Below the pieces are notes generated by a model, which saw nothing but the letters and a program-made list of their open reading frames with translations, was not told the origin of the DNA and did not search any database. DNA of 64,000 bases from Stackebrandtia endophytica (GTDB lineage Bacteria; Actinomycetota; Actinomycetes; Mycobacteriales; Micromonosporaceae), in contig NZ_VFOW01000001.1 in the NCBI RefSeq assembly GCF_006716355.1, forward strand, positions 2,604,001 to 2,668,000, written 5' to 3'. Shown in pieces: positions 1 to 7,357 of this stretch; the first letter of the stretch is position 1; the number at the start of each line of letters is the position of its first letter. The position numbers and the translations under genes are program-made.

Positions 1-135
1 CCGCGCGCTCGGTGGGCCCCGCCTCCCCCGGCTGGGGCCACCATCCGCTCACCGATAGTCGGCGATCGGGCGACGGACAGGGTGTGGACTCGCAGGGCTT
101 CCGTGCCCCCGCCGCCAGGTGCATGGCCAGCCCCG

Positions 136-590
136 AACCGCCCGTCCAGGTGCTGCGTTCTGCCGGAGGCAGACCAGCGAGCATGGCGCCGGAGGCAGAC
201 CAGAGAACTCGGCGCAAGACGCTCGCGGGCGCCGCCTACGGTTTTGGTAGGCAAGCCGAATCCCACCCGGCGAGCCCCCTACCCCCACCCCCGACGCGCC
301 CGTCCAGGTGCGTGCATCGCAAGGCGCAGGCTTCCGCCGCCTACGGGCTTTGTAGGCAAGCCGAACCGCAACACCGCGAGCCCCCCACCCCAACCATGTA
401 CGCGCCCGTCCAGGTGCGCGTATGGCAAGACGTGGGCTTCCGCCGCCTACGGTTTTGGTAGGCAAGCCGAACCGCAACACCGCGAGTCCCCTCCCCCAAC
501 CACGTACGCGCCCGTCCAGGTGCGCGTATGGCAAGACGCTCGCGGGCGCCGCCTACGGTTTTGGTAGGCAAGCCCGCGAGCGGCGCCGCC
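136..590. repeat. Tandem array of ~106-bp hairpin-bearing repeats
   Basis: The phrase CGCCCGTCCAGGTG recurs at 297, 403 and 509, a period of exactly 106 bp, with a degenerate earlier copy from about 143. Each unit carries a small inverted repeat, GCCTAC then 6-7 bases then GTAGGC, at 234-252, 339-357, 445-463 and 551-569. The rest of 1-613 holds no convincing gene: the open frames change phase between units because 106 is not a multiple of three. The array lies just beyond the 3' end of the copper operon. Confidence 0.8.
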
Positions 591-613
591 AGACACGTGC
601 CTGGGCGAGCGCG

Positions 614-1501
614 TCAGATTTGAAGGGTGAAGGGGGCGGTGTACACCTTCCCGTCGACTTTGAAGTCGAGGAAGAGCCGGAAGTCGCCGGGGGAGGGGAT
701 GGTGGTCCAGAAGCGGAGCGCGTCGCCGAGTTTCTCGTTGTCGGGGTGGACGTGTAGGAAGCCGAGATCGCCGTCGCGTAGGACGACGAGATGTCCGAAG
801 GCGCCCAGGTAGGGCTCCAGTTCGACGGGTTCGCCATCGGTGGTGACGGTCAGCATCAGGGGTGAGCTGACTTCGATGTTGGGATCGAACTCCATGGTGA
901 CTTCGAAGTCGGCCACGGTCACCGGGTTGGTGGGTTCGGGTAGTTCGCTGGTTTGGAAGTCACCGGGGACGGTTACGTTGAGGCCCAATGTGATCGGGAT
1001 GAGTGTCTCGCCTTCGGCGACCACGAAGTCCGTGATGATCCGCCACGGCCCCGGGTGGCTCCAGTCGAGATCGACGGTCCAGGTGCCGTCGTCGGCCATG
1101 GCCGGGTGGACGTGTTGGTAGCCGGTCAGGTCGAGGCGCACCGCGAACAGGTGCATGGGCGCTTCGTGTTGCTCCACGAAGTCGGTGACCGCGGCACCGT
1201 AGGTGTCGACGATCTGGAACTCGAAGCCGGTGGTTCCGGGCTCGAACTCGTTGGACCGCGGTGTGAGGGTGTATCCGCCCAGGGACACCGATTGACCGGT
1301 GACCAGTGGGATCGGTGTCGAGGTGCCGTCCGAGCCGCCGTGGATGTGTCCGTCGGCGGCGGCCGCGGGTTCGTCCTCGGTGGGTGGAGGCCGTGTGACG
1401 TCGCCGGTCAGTCGTCCGACTACGACACCGGCCAGTAGGGCCAGCACCACGGCACCGATTCCCAGCGGCAGTAGTTTTTGAACCGCCGGGTGGGGCCGCA
1501 T
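614..1501 (-). CDS. Membrane-anchored protein with two HVHP repeats, third gene of copper operon
   Basis: This 295-residue protein has an N-terminal membrane anchor (about residues 11-31) followed by an extracytoplasmic region. The two halves look alike: each has a His-bearing strand, an HVHP motif (130-133 and 250-253, exactly 120 residues apart), a Trp, a PG turn and a closing DF pair. A His-rich linker (HIHGG, about 52-56) precedes the first half. I do not know a named family. Position after csoR and copZ suggests a role in extracytoplasmic copper or heavy-metal handling, which is inference. The ATG lies inside the copZ frame, giving an 82-bp overlap, and no strong ribosome-binding site is visible, so translation may be coupled. 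Confidence 0.75.
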   Translation of the reverse strand: MRPHPAVQKLLPLGIGAVVLALLAGVVVGRLTGDVTRPPPTEDEPAAAADGHIHGGSDGTSTPIPLVTGQSVSLGGYTLTPRSNEFEPGTTGFEFQIVDTYGAAVTDFVEQHEAPMHLFAVRLDLTGYQHVHPAMADDGTWTVDLDWSHPGPWRIITDFVVAEGETLIPITLGLNVTVPGDFQTSELPEPTNPVTVADFEVTMEFDPNIEVSSPLMLTVTTDGEPVELEPYLGAFGHLVVLRDGDLGFLHVHPDNEKLGDALRFWTTIPSPGDFRLFLDFKVDGKVYTAPFTLQI

Positions 1502-1716
1502 AAGCCGACGGTTCCGGCGAGGGTGTACCCGGCTTCCTCGGTGGCCTCGCGCACCTTGTCGATGTCGAGGGGCTCGCCGGAGTCGACGGTCACCTCACCG
1601 GTTTTGAGGTCGACGTCGACTGAGGTGACGCCTTCGAGGGCGGAGAGTTCCTGGGTGACGGCGCCGACGCAGTGTCCGCAGGTCATTCCGGTCACCTGGT
1701 ATGTCTGAACGGTCAT
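1420..1716 (-). CDS. copZ: CopZ-type heavy-metal (HMA) chaperone
   Basis: The first 68 residues are a compact HMA domain with the metal-binding loop MTCGHC at residues 11-16, as in cytosolic copper chaperones that deliver Cu(I) to P-type ATPases. The ATG at 1716 has a purine-rich AGGAAG upstream. The domain should end near residue 70, but no stop occurs there: the frame runs on for about 28 residues rich in Cys, Trp and Arg that overlap the start of the next gene in another frame. The tail looks like accidental read-through of the neighbour rather than function. No copper ATPase lies next to it in this window. Confidence 0.85.
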   Translation of the reverse strand: MTVQTYQVTGMTCGHCVGAVTQELSALEGVTSVDVDLKTGEVTVDSGEPLDIDKVREATEEAGYTLAGTVGLCGPTRRFKNYCRWESVPWCWPYWPVS

Positions 1717-1780
1717 GGTCTTCCTCCGATCGAGTGGGGGGATGCTCGTCTGGCGACGATCTCGACGGCCGTCTCGATGA

Positions 1781-2068
1781 TCAGGATTTGACCAGCCGAG
1801 CGATCGCGTCGGTGGCTTCCTTGACCTTAGCCGCGGCGGCTTCGCTGCCGGCTTCACCGGCTTCGGCGACGCAGTGGCTCAAGTGTCCTTCGAGAAGGTT
1901 GAGCGCGACGGCTTGAAGCGCGCGGTTGGCAGCCGAGATCTGGGTGAGAATGTCGATGCAGTAGGCATCCTCCTCCACCATTCGTTGCAGTCCGCGAACC
2001 TGTCCTTCGACACGGCGCAGCCTCTTTTGCAATGCCTCCCGGTCCGGGTGGTACCAGTACTCTGCCAT
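1781..2068 (-). CDS. csoR: CsoR-family copper-sensing repressor
   Basis: The 95-residue all-helical protein starts at 2068 and has the CsoR fingerprint: Arg-rich helix 1 (KRLRRVEGQVRGL) and the Cys-His-Cys metal triad at C37, H62 and C66. CsoR proteins bind GC-flanked palindromes as tetramers and release DNA on binding Cu(I). A matching palindrome sits 24 bases upstream of the start (2092-2110), implying autoregulation of the csoR-copZ operon. Length is typical. DUF156 relatives sense other inducers (nickel, formaldehyde, persulfide), but the C-H-C triad next to CopZ favours copper. Confidence 0.93.
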   Translation of the reverse strand: MAEYWYHPDREALQKRLRRVEGQVRGLQRMVEEDAYCIDILTQISAANRALQAVALNLLEGHLSHCVAEAGEAGSEAAAAKVKEATDAIARLVKS

Positions 2069-2091
2069 AACGGACACCTCCAGGGCACAAC

Positions 2092-2110
2092 TATACCCCC
2101 ATCGGGTATA
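2092..2110. promoter_or_regulatory. CsoR operator palindrome
   Basis: TATACCC (2092-2098) and GGGTATA (2104-2110) form an inverted repeat with a 5-base centre, close to known CsoR operators (GTATACCCC-type). It lies directly upstream of csoR and probably overlaps the operon promoter. Confidence 0.85.
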
Positions 2111-2321
2111 AACCAAGTCGTCTTCGATGTGCCGCCCGCAACACGCGAGACGACGAAGACGACCTCTAACCACATCTCTGTGTGAAGCCATGACGGCATG
2201 CCGTCATATTGAGTGAAATTCCTGCTGCCACAGCCAAATAAAGCCTCTCAGACCTTGAAATCCCACCTGTCACCCCTCTACTGTTGGGCGCGTCGTTGTA
2301 TCCCGGACCCCACGCCCGCCA

Positions 2322-2493
2322 CTTCCGGCGGCACCGGACAACACCGCCGAATCGCCAGACCCGCGGCGAACCGGGGACCCAGTCCCTGCGGGGTGAATCC
2401 ATTGTGAAAGCCAGGCAATGGTAGGGCGTTGATCCACGGATCACTTCTTCCCGCCCGAACCCGTCAGCTAACCCGGTAGGCGGAGAACGGAAG
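2322..2493 (+). ncRNA. ydaO/yuaA cyclic di-AMP riboswitch
   Basis: The region carries the conserved blocks of this class in order: CGCCGAATCGCC, the GGGGTGAATCC block (about 2390-2400), a variable helix, and the 3' block CCGAACCCGTCAGCTAACC (about 2455-2473) followed by GGTAGGC. CTTCCG (2322-2327) can pair with CGGAAG (2488-2493) as the closing helix. It ends at the AAGGAG ribosome-binding site (2494-2499) of an NlpC/P60 hydrolase gene, the usual actinobacterial target. By analogy, c-di-AMP binding would lower expression of the hydrolase. Confidence 0.9.
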
Positions 2494-2510
2494 AAGGAGC
2501 ACGCCTGACG

Positions 2511-3455
2511 GTGAAGAAGCGCTTGGCCTTTGTCGCCACGACTGCCGCCATCGCCTTTGGTCTCATCGCACCGCAAGCCGCCTACGCCGAACCCACTCCC
2601 GAAGAGGTTCAGGCACAGATCGACGAGCTCGCCGAAGATCTTGAGGCCGCCATCGAGGATTACAAGGGCGCCAAGGATGAGCTGAAGGAAACCAAGGAAC
2701 GCATCAAGGAGATCGAGGAGGCACTCCCCGAGCTCGAGGATCATGCCAAGAAGTCTCGTGAACTGGCCACCGACATCGCGATCGCGTCCTACACCAGCGG
2801 TTCGGCGAAGATCAGCACCGCCCGCACCCTGCTGGACGGTTCACCCACCCGGGCCATGGAACGTATGACGGTCCTGGGCGCGATCAACGCCTGGCAGGCC
2901 GCCGACCTGGCGGACTTCGGTCACCAGGTCCAGGCCTTCGACGACGAACTGAAGGTGCTCGAGGACCTCCGTAAAGACCAGAAGAAGATCGCCGACGACC
3001 TGAAGAAGGAAAAAGAGCGGCTCGACAGCGAGATGGCCGACCTGGAAGACCTCAAGGCTCAGGTCGACCCGCCGCCCGCTTACGACGGCGACCTTCCCCC
3101 AACCCCGTCGGGTTCGACCGGCGCCGTGGTCGAGTTCGCCTACGGCCAGCTGGGGAAGCCGTACAGCTGGGGTTCGGCCGGTCCGGACAGCTACGACTGC
3201 TCCGGTCTCACCCTGTCGGCTTGGCGACAGGCCGGCGTCAGTCTCGCCCACCAGGCATCACAGCAGTGGAACCAGACCGCTCGGGTCAGCCGAGGCGACC
3301 TCGTCCCCGGTGACCTGGTCTTCTACAACAACCTGAACCACGTGGCCCTCTACATCGGAGACGGCCAGATCATCCACGCCCCCACGTCCGGGCAGAACGT
3401 CCACATCACCGGAATCGACGTCATGCCGATCGACGGTTACGGTCGTCCGGGCTAA
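2511..3455 (+). CDS. Secreted coiled-coil NlpC/P60 peptidoglycan hydrolase
   Basis: A 314-residue RipA-like protein. It has a signal peptide (residues 1-26, ending AYA), a long charged coiled coil (about 30-185), a Pro-rich linker and a C-terminal NlpC/P60 domain. Catalytic residues are visible: C230 in YDCSGL, H277 in NHVALYIG and H289 in IIHAP. The family cleaves D-Glu/meso-DAP bonds in stem peptides during wall remodelling and cell separation. The start is GTG with AAGGAG 11 bases upstream. Expression is probably under the preceding c-di-AMP riboswitch. A strong terminator follows. Confidence 0.93.
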   Translation: MKKRLAFVATTAAIAFGLIAPQAAYAEPTPEEVQAQIDELAEDLEAAIEDYKGAKDELKETKERIKEIEEALPELEDHAKKSRELATDIAIASYTSGSAKISTARTLLDGSPTRAMERMTVLGAINAWQAADLADFGHQVQAFDDELKVLEDLRKDQKKIADDLKKEKERLDSEMADLEDLKAQVDPPPAYDGDLPPTPSGSTGAVVEFAYGQLGKPYSWGSAGPDSYDCSGLTLSAWRQAGVSLAHQASQQWNQTARVSRGDLVPGDLVFYNNLNHVALYIGDGQIIHAPTSGQNVHITGIDVMPIDGYGRPG

Positions 3456-3471
3456 GCAGCTCAATGACTCG

Positions 3472-3508
3472 TTGAGGTCGTGTCCGGATCGTTCGGACAC
3501 GACCTCAA
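3472..3508 (+). terminator. Intrinsic terminator hairpin
   Basis: A perfect 15-bp stem (3472-3486 with 3494-3508, starting TTGAGGTCGTGTCCG) and a 7-base loop, 16 bases after the stop of the first NlpC/P60 gene. There is no long T run, as is common in high-GC actinobacteria. It separates the two hydrolase genes into different transcripts. Confidence 0.85.
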
Positions 3509-3627
3509 CCGTTTGACCCGATCGGCGGCGGCGTGTTGTGCCCCTGATCGCCCTGGGCGTGGTGATACCGTGCGTTGCTGACCCCTGCACCATGTCACCA
3601 CCCCCGGGGACCTACAGGAGAACGGCC

Positions 3628-4614
3628 GTGGCGACCCAGTCGCGCCGCCCAGCTACACACCATCTGCTTCTGGCGATGTTCAGCGGTTGCGTCATCGCCG
3701 CCGCCCCGACCGTCGCCATCGCCGAACCCACCATCGAAACGCTGGAGAACCAGCTGGCCGACTCCACGGCCGAACTCGACGTGATCGTCGAGGACTACAA
3801 CCAGGTCAACGAGGCACTTTTCGAAGCCAACCAGCGTTACACCGACCTCACCGTCTCCAGCGACTGGCTGCAGGATCACGCCGACGTCGCCGCCGCCGAG
3901 CTGGGAGACATGGCCACCGCGCTGTATCGGGGTGGCAGGCACCTGGTCAGGTTTCCCGGCGTCGTTCCGATCCTCACCGGGACACCCGACACCCTGGCCG
4001 ATCGCCTGGGCATCCTCGAATATTTGAGTCTGGACCGGCAACGGTGGTCGACACAGCTTTCCGACGCCAACGACGATCTGGCCACCGAACTGTTGCTGCT
4101 CAACGATCTCACCGAACAGCTCGACGCCCTAGAGACGGCGAAGTCCGACAAGGAAACCGAGATCACCGAAGCGGTACGGCAATTGGAGCGGGCGCAGACC
4201 ACCGCGTACGGATCGGGCTACGGCTCGGGTCCGAACCTGGCGGCGCCCCCGATTCCCGGTGGTAGCGCCGACGCCGCCAGCGCCGCCGTGCAGTTCGCGC
4301 ACAACGCGTTGGGGGCGCCGTACGAGTGGGGTGGCAGCGGTCCCGGGTACGACTGTTCCGGCCTGACCAGCGCCGCCTGGGCGAGCGCCGGTGTTTACCT
4401 GCCGCACAGCAGCCAGGGCCAGTACGACAGTGCCGCACGAGTCGATCGCGACCAGCTGCGTCCGGGAGACCTGGTCTTCTACTACGGCGACATTCGCCAC
4501 GTCGCGATGTACGTCGGGGAGGGCAAGATCATTCACTCTCCCACCGCCGGTCAAACGGTTCAGGTCGCGCCGATGGATCAGATGCCGATCCAGGGTTACG
4601 GCCGTCCGGGATAG
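3628..4614 (+). CDS. Second secreted coiled-coil NlpC/P60 hydrolase
   Basis: A 328-residue paralogue of the preceding hydrolase with the same plan: signal peptide (about 1-33), coiled coil, short linker and NlpC/P60 domain with C243 (YDCSGL), H291 (RHVAMYVG) and H303 (IIHSP). Both proteins end in the identical GYGRPG tail. I chose the GTG at 3628 because ACAGGAG lies 7 bases upstream and the signal peptide begins there; an upstream in-frame start at 3538 lacks this. No riboswitch precedes it, so the two copies are probably regulated differently. Confidence 0.92.
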   Translation: MATQSRRPATHHLLLAMFSGCVIAAAPTVAIAEPTIETLENQLADSTAELDVIVEDYNQVNEALFEANQRYTDLTVSSDWLQDHADVAAAELGDMATALYRGGRHLVRFPGVVPILTGTPDTLADRLGILEYLSLDRQRWSTQLSDANDDLATELLLLNDLTEQLDALETAKSDKETEITEAVRQLERAQTTAYGSGYGSGPNLAAPPIPGGSADAASAAVQFAHNALGAPYEWGGSGPGYDCSGLTSAAWASAGVYLPHSSQGQYDSAARVDRDQLRPGDLVFYYGDIRHVAMYVGEGKIIHSPTAGQTVQVAPMDQMPIQGYGRPG

Positions 4615-4814
4615 CCGACCTGCCATCATTTCGCCGAGGAATCTCCCCGGTTTTCACGGTGGACGTCGTGTCGACGGGGCTCGTTCAACTGGGCCAATCT
4701 GGCGAATCGGCGGACCCGACCTGCATGTGCACAACTACGGTGTGTCGTGGTTGTGCGACCGAAGTGGGTGGTCGCATTTCCCTGTCAACCGGCAACTTCA
4801 GGGGGATTACACAC

Positions 4815-5462
4815 ATGCACCGTTATTCACGTCGGATCGCGACGGTGGCGATTGCCGCCGCGGCCGGATTCGCCACGCTGGGCCTGGCCTCGACCGCGCA
4901 AGCGGACCCGGTCGTCGGGATCACGCTTCCCGCCGCTCCCGGGCTTCCGATCGAGGACCCGGCCGGCCCGACCGGCCCATGCGACGAGCTTCCGGCCGTA
5001 CCGGCCGATCCCGCGTCGCCAGCTGACCCGGCGAGTCCCGCCGACCCGGCACGGCCAGCTGACCCGGCGGCACCGGAGAACCCGGCCAACCCGGCTCAAC
5101 CGCTGCCCGACCCGCTGAACACCGAGCAGGCGATGAACTCGCTGCCGGTCGTCGACCCTGCCGCTCCGGAGGGACCGGTTCAGCCGATCGAGGACCCGGC
5201 CGGCCCGAGCGACTGCACGGACGGCCCGGCGATCCCGGCCCAGCCTGCTGACCCGGCCCGGCCCGGTCAGCCCGCGCAGCCCGGTCAGCCGATTCAGGAC
5301 CCGGCTGACGGACAGCCCGTCCAGGACCCGGCCAACCCGTCCACCGGACAGCCCGTCCAGGACCCGGCCAACCCGTCCACCGGACAGCCCGTCCAGGACC
5401 CGGCCAGCCCTGACCAGGACCTGACCAACCTGGACCTGCCTGTCGAGCCCGCGCAGCGGTAG
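4815..5462 (+). CDS. Secreted Pro-rich repeat protein, unknown function
   Basis: A 215-residue protein with a clear signal peptide (residues 1-33, AQA cleavage region) followed by low-complexity sequence of P, A, D, Q and G. It contains runs of short units such as ADPASP and GQPVQDPANPST. There is no sorting motif, transmembrane segment or recognisable domain. Two Cys residues (in GPCDEL and SDCTDG) could pair. GGGGGA lies 7 bases before the ATG. Composition resembles wall-spanning or linker proteins of actinobacteria; function is unknown. Codon-level repetition suggests length variation between strains. Confidence 0.75.
   Translation: MHRYSRRIATVAIAAAAGFATLGLASTAQADPVVGITLPAAPGLPIEDPAGPTGPCDELPAVPADPASPADPASPADPARPADPAAPENPANPAQPLPDPLNTEQAMNSLPVVDPAAPEGPVQPIEDPAGPSDCTDGPAIPAQPADPARPGQPAQPGQPIQDPADGQPVQDPANPSTGQPVQDPANPSTGQPVQDPASPDQDLTNLDLPVEPAQR
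5310..5407 (+). repeat. 36-bp direct repeats inside Pro-rich gene
   Basis: Two identical 36-bp units (5310-5345 and 5346-5381) and a partial third (5382 to about 5407) encode the 12-residue unit GQPVQDPANPST. Exact DNA identity points to recent slippage or conversion. Confidence 0.9.
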
Positions 5463-5478
5463 TCAGTCATGCGATGGG

Positions 5479-5502
5479 GGCCGGACGATCACTCGTCCGG
5501 CC
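5479..5502. terminator. Bidirectional terminator hairpin
   Basis: A perfect 10-bp stem GGCCGGACGA/TCGTCCGGCC (5479-5488, 5493-5502) with a TCAC loop between two convergent genes, placed to end transcription from both. Confidence 0.8.
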
Positions 5503-5514
5503 TCCACTACGTGC

Positions 5515-7161
5515 TCACATGGTGGGCAGGTCGGGATTTTCACCGCGCTCGGCCTGCAGTTGCGACACATCGATTCTGGCCCTGGTTCCGGTACCCCCCT
5601 GTTGCCAGGGGTGAGGCCCGTCGAGCGGCCGGTAGTTGACCCCCAGCGCGTCGAGTCGCTTCAAGTGGCCGGGTATGCGCTCCAACAACGGATGATCGCG
5701 CCGCACCTGCGGAGTCGACCATGCCAGCTCCGCCGAGGCGGCCAGGCGTGGGAACAGTGCGTACTCGACGGCGCGGCTGGTCGGAAGGTACTCACTCCAC
5801 AGTTGTGATTGGACACCCAACAGGCTGGACTCGTCGGCGCCGTCGGGCACGGGCTCGAAGTCCGCGATGTCCTCCAGGGTGATCTGGTTGTGGATGTGCA
5901 GCGGTTCCTCCGGCAGATCCGACGGATAGTAATCGAGGTAGGCCGCCTGAACCGGCGCGACGATGACCCGATGCCCCTTCTCGATGGCTTTGGCGGCGAT
6001 CGCGAAGTCACGCCACACCATCACCACGGCGTCGGCGGGTGCTCCGCCGTCCAGGATCTCGTCCCAGCCGATGATGGAACGACCGTGGCCGGCAAGGTGA
6101 TCGGCGTACTGGCGGGTGAACCAGGATTGCAGCATCTCCGGGCCGGCCAACCCCAGCTCAGCGGCCTTCTCTTGCGCAAAGGGGCTGTCCCGCCATTCGG
6201 TCCGCGGACACTCATCGCCTCCGATATGGACAAAATTGGCGGGGAAGATGTCCGCGACGGTGTCGAAGACGTCCCGGCAGAACCGCAGTGCCTCGTCGCT
6301 GGGGGCCAGAACTTCGGAGAAGATTCCGAAAGTGGTGGCCACCGGCTTGCGCTCCCCGGTGTTGCCCAGTTCGGGGTAGGCGGCCAGAACCGAACGAACG
6401 TGGCCCGGCAGGTCGATCTCGGGCACCACGGTCATTCCCCGGTAGCCGGCGTAGGCGACGATCTCACGCAGGTCGTCGGCGGTGTAGTACCCGCCGTGCG
6501 GGGTTCCGTCATATCCGGCCTTAGCCAGGGCGTGCCCGATCGCGGTCTCAGTACGCCAGCTGCTGATCTCGGTGAGCTTCGGCCAACCCGGCACCGGCAG
6601 CCGCCAGCCCTGATCGTCGGTCAGGTGAAAGTGGAGCACGTTGAGGTGGTGCAGCGCGGCCAAATCGATGATGCGCAGCACCGACTCCTTGGGCAGGAAA
6701 TGCCTGGCGACGTCCAGCATCAAACCCCGCCAGGCGAAGCGGGGTTCGTCCTCGATGACCAGAGCGGGCAGCGGGAACGGTGCCCTCGCCACCGCGACGG
6801 ACCGCAACGTGTCGACCGGCAGCAGCTGGCGCAGGGTGTGAACGGCCTGGATGAGGCCGGCCGGTGCGGCGGCGCCGATCCGGACGCCGGTGGCGGTGAT
6901 CTCCAGCCGATACGCCTCACGGGCGGTGGTCCATTCGGCGGGTGGTTCACCGGTCAGGGTGAACTCGATGGCGCCGGTCGCGGGCGCGGTGTCGGTGACC
7001 GGCAACCGCAGGCCGGTTCCGGCGCGCAGGAGGTCGTGCAACAGCCAGGCGGCATCAGCGGCCGGTCCGGTGGCGACGAGGACCGTGCCGTCGTCCAGCT
7101 GGAACGGGTCACCCGAGTTCACGGTCATGGACGCCGGGCGCGGGACGAGTTCAATGGTCAT
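5515..7161 (-). CDS. Beta-N-acetylhexosaminidase, glycoside hydrolase family 20
   Basis: A 548-residue cytoplasmic-looking enzyme with no signal peptide. An N-terminal GH20b-like domain (about 1-140) precedes the TIM-barrel catalytic domain, with the family motif HIGGDECP holding the catalytic pair D316-E317. Other conserved GH20 stretches are RGLMLDVARHF (about 146-156), HFHLTDDQGWR (177-187) and PEIDLPGH (247-254). The family removes terminal GlcNAc or GalNAc from chitin-derived or wall glycans by substrate-assisted catalysis. MurQ lies in the same window but far off, so recycling of wall amino sugars is only a possible link. The ATG is preceded by GAGG. Confidence 0.93.
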   Translation of the reverse strand: MTIELVPRPASMTVNSGDPFQLDDGTVLVATGPAADAAWLLHDLLRAGTGLRLPVTDTAPATGAIEFTLTGEPPAEWTTAREAYRLEITATGVRIGAAAPAGLIQAVHTLRQLLPVDTLRSVAVARAPFPLPALVIEDEPRFAWRGLMLDVARHFLPKESVLRIIDLAALHHLNVLHFHLTDDQGWRLPVPGWPKLTEISSWRTETAIGHALAKAGYDGTPHGGYYTADDLREIVAYAGYRGMTVVPEIDLPGHVRSVLAAYPELGNTGERKPVATTFGIFSEVLAPSDEALRFCRDVFDTVADIFPANFVHIGGDECPRTEWRDSPFAQEKAAELGLAGPEMLQSWFTRQYADHLAGHGRSIIGWDEILDGGAPADAVVMVWRDFAIAAKAIEKGHRVIVAPVQAAYLDYYPSDLPEEPLHIHNQITLEDIADFEPVPDGADESSLLGVQSQLWSEYLPTSRAVEYALFPRLAASAELAWSTPQVRRDHPLLERIPGHLKRLDALGVNYRPLDGPHPWQQGGTGTRARIDVSQLQAERGENPDLPTM

Positions 7162-7357
7162 TGGAGAACCTCACTGACCTGTTTGGGGGAGGGAGGGTGC
7201 CGTTCGAGTCACCGTACGACAGCTCGGGCCTCAAATCCATAGCTCACGAGCAAATAGTTCGGAATCTGAAATGTTTTTTATTCCGGCGCCCACTCACCCG
7301 CGCAAGCGGTTGCCCACGCCTACCGAACTCGTCGCCTCCAGCTTCCCCCTCACCCAG

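Noticed and set aside
136-590. Possible CRISPR array
   Set aside because: Repeats are about 106 bp, contiguous and degenerate, without unique spacers or cas genes.
5809-7242. A 477-codon open frame opposite the GH20 gene
   Set aside because: Antisense to a clearly conserved hydrolase, with no motif or signal of its own.
7261-7284. AT-rich GGAAT/ATTCC inverted repeat between the scaffold and GH20 genes
   Set aside because: Only a 5-bp stem with a 14-base loop; too weak to call a terminator or operator.
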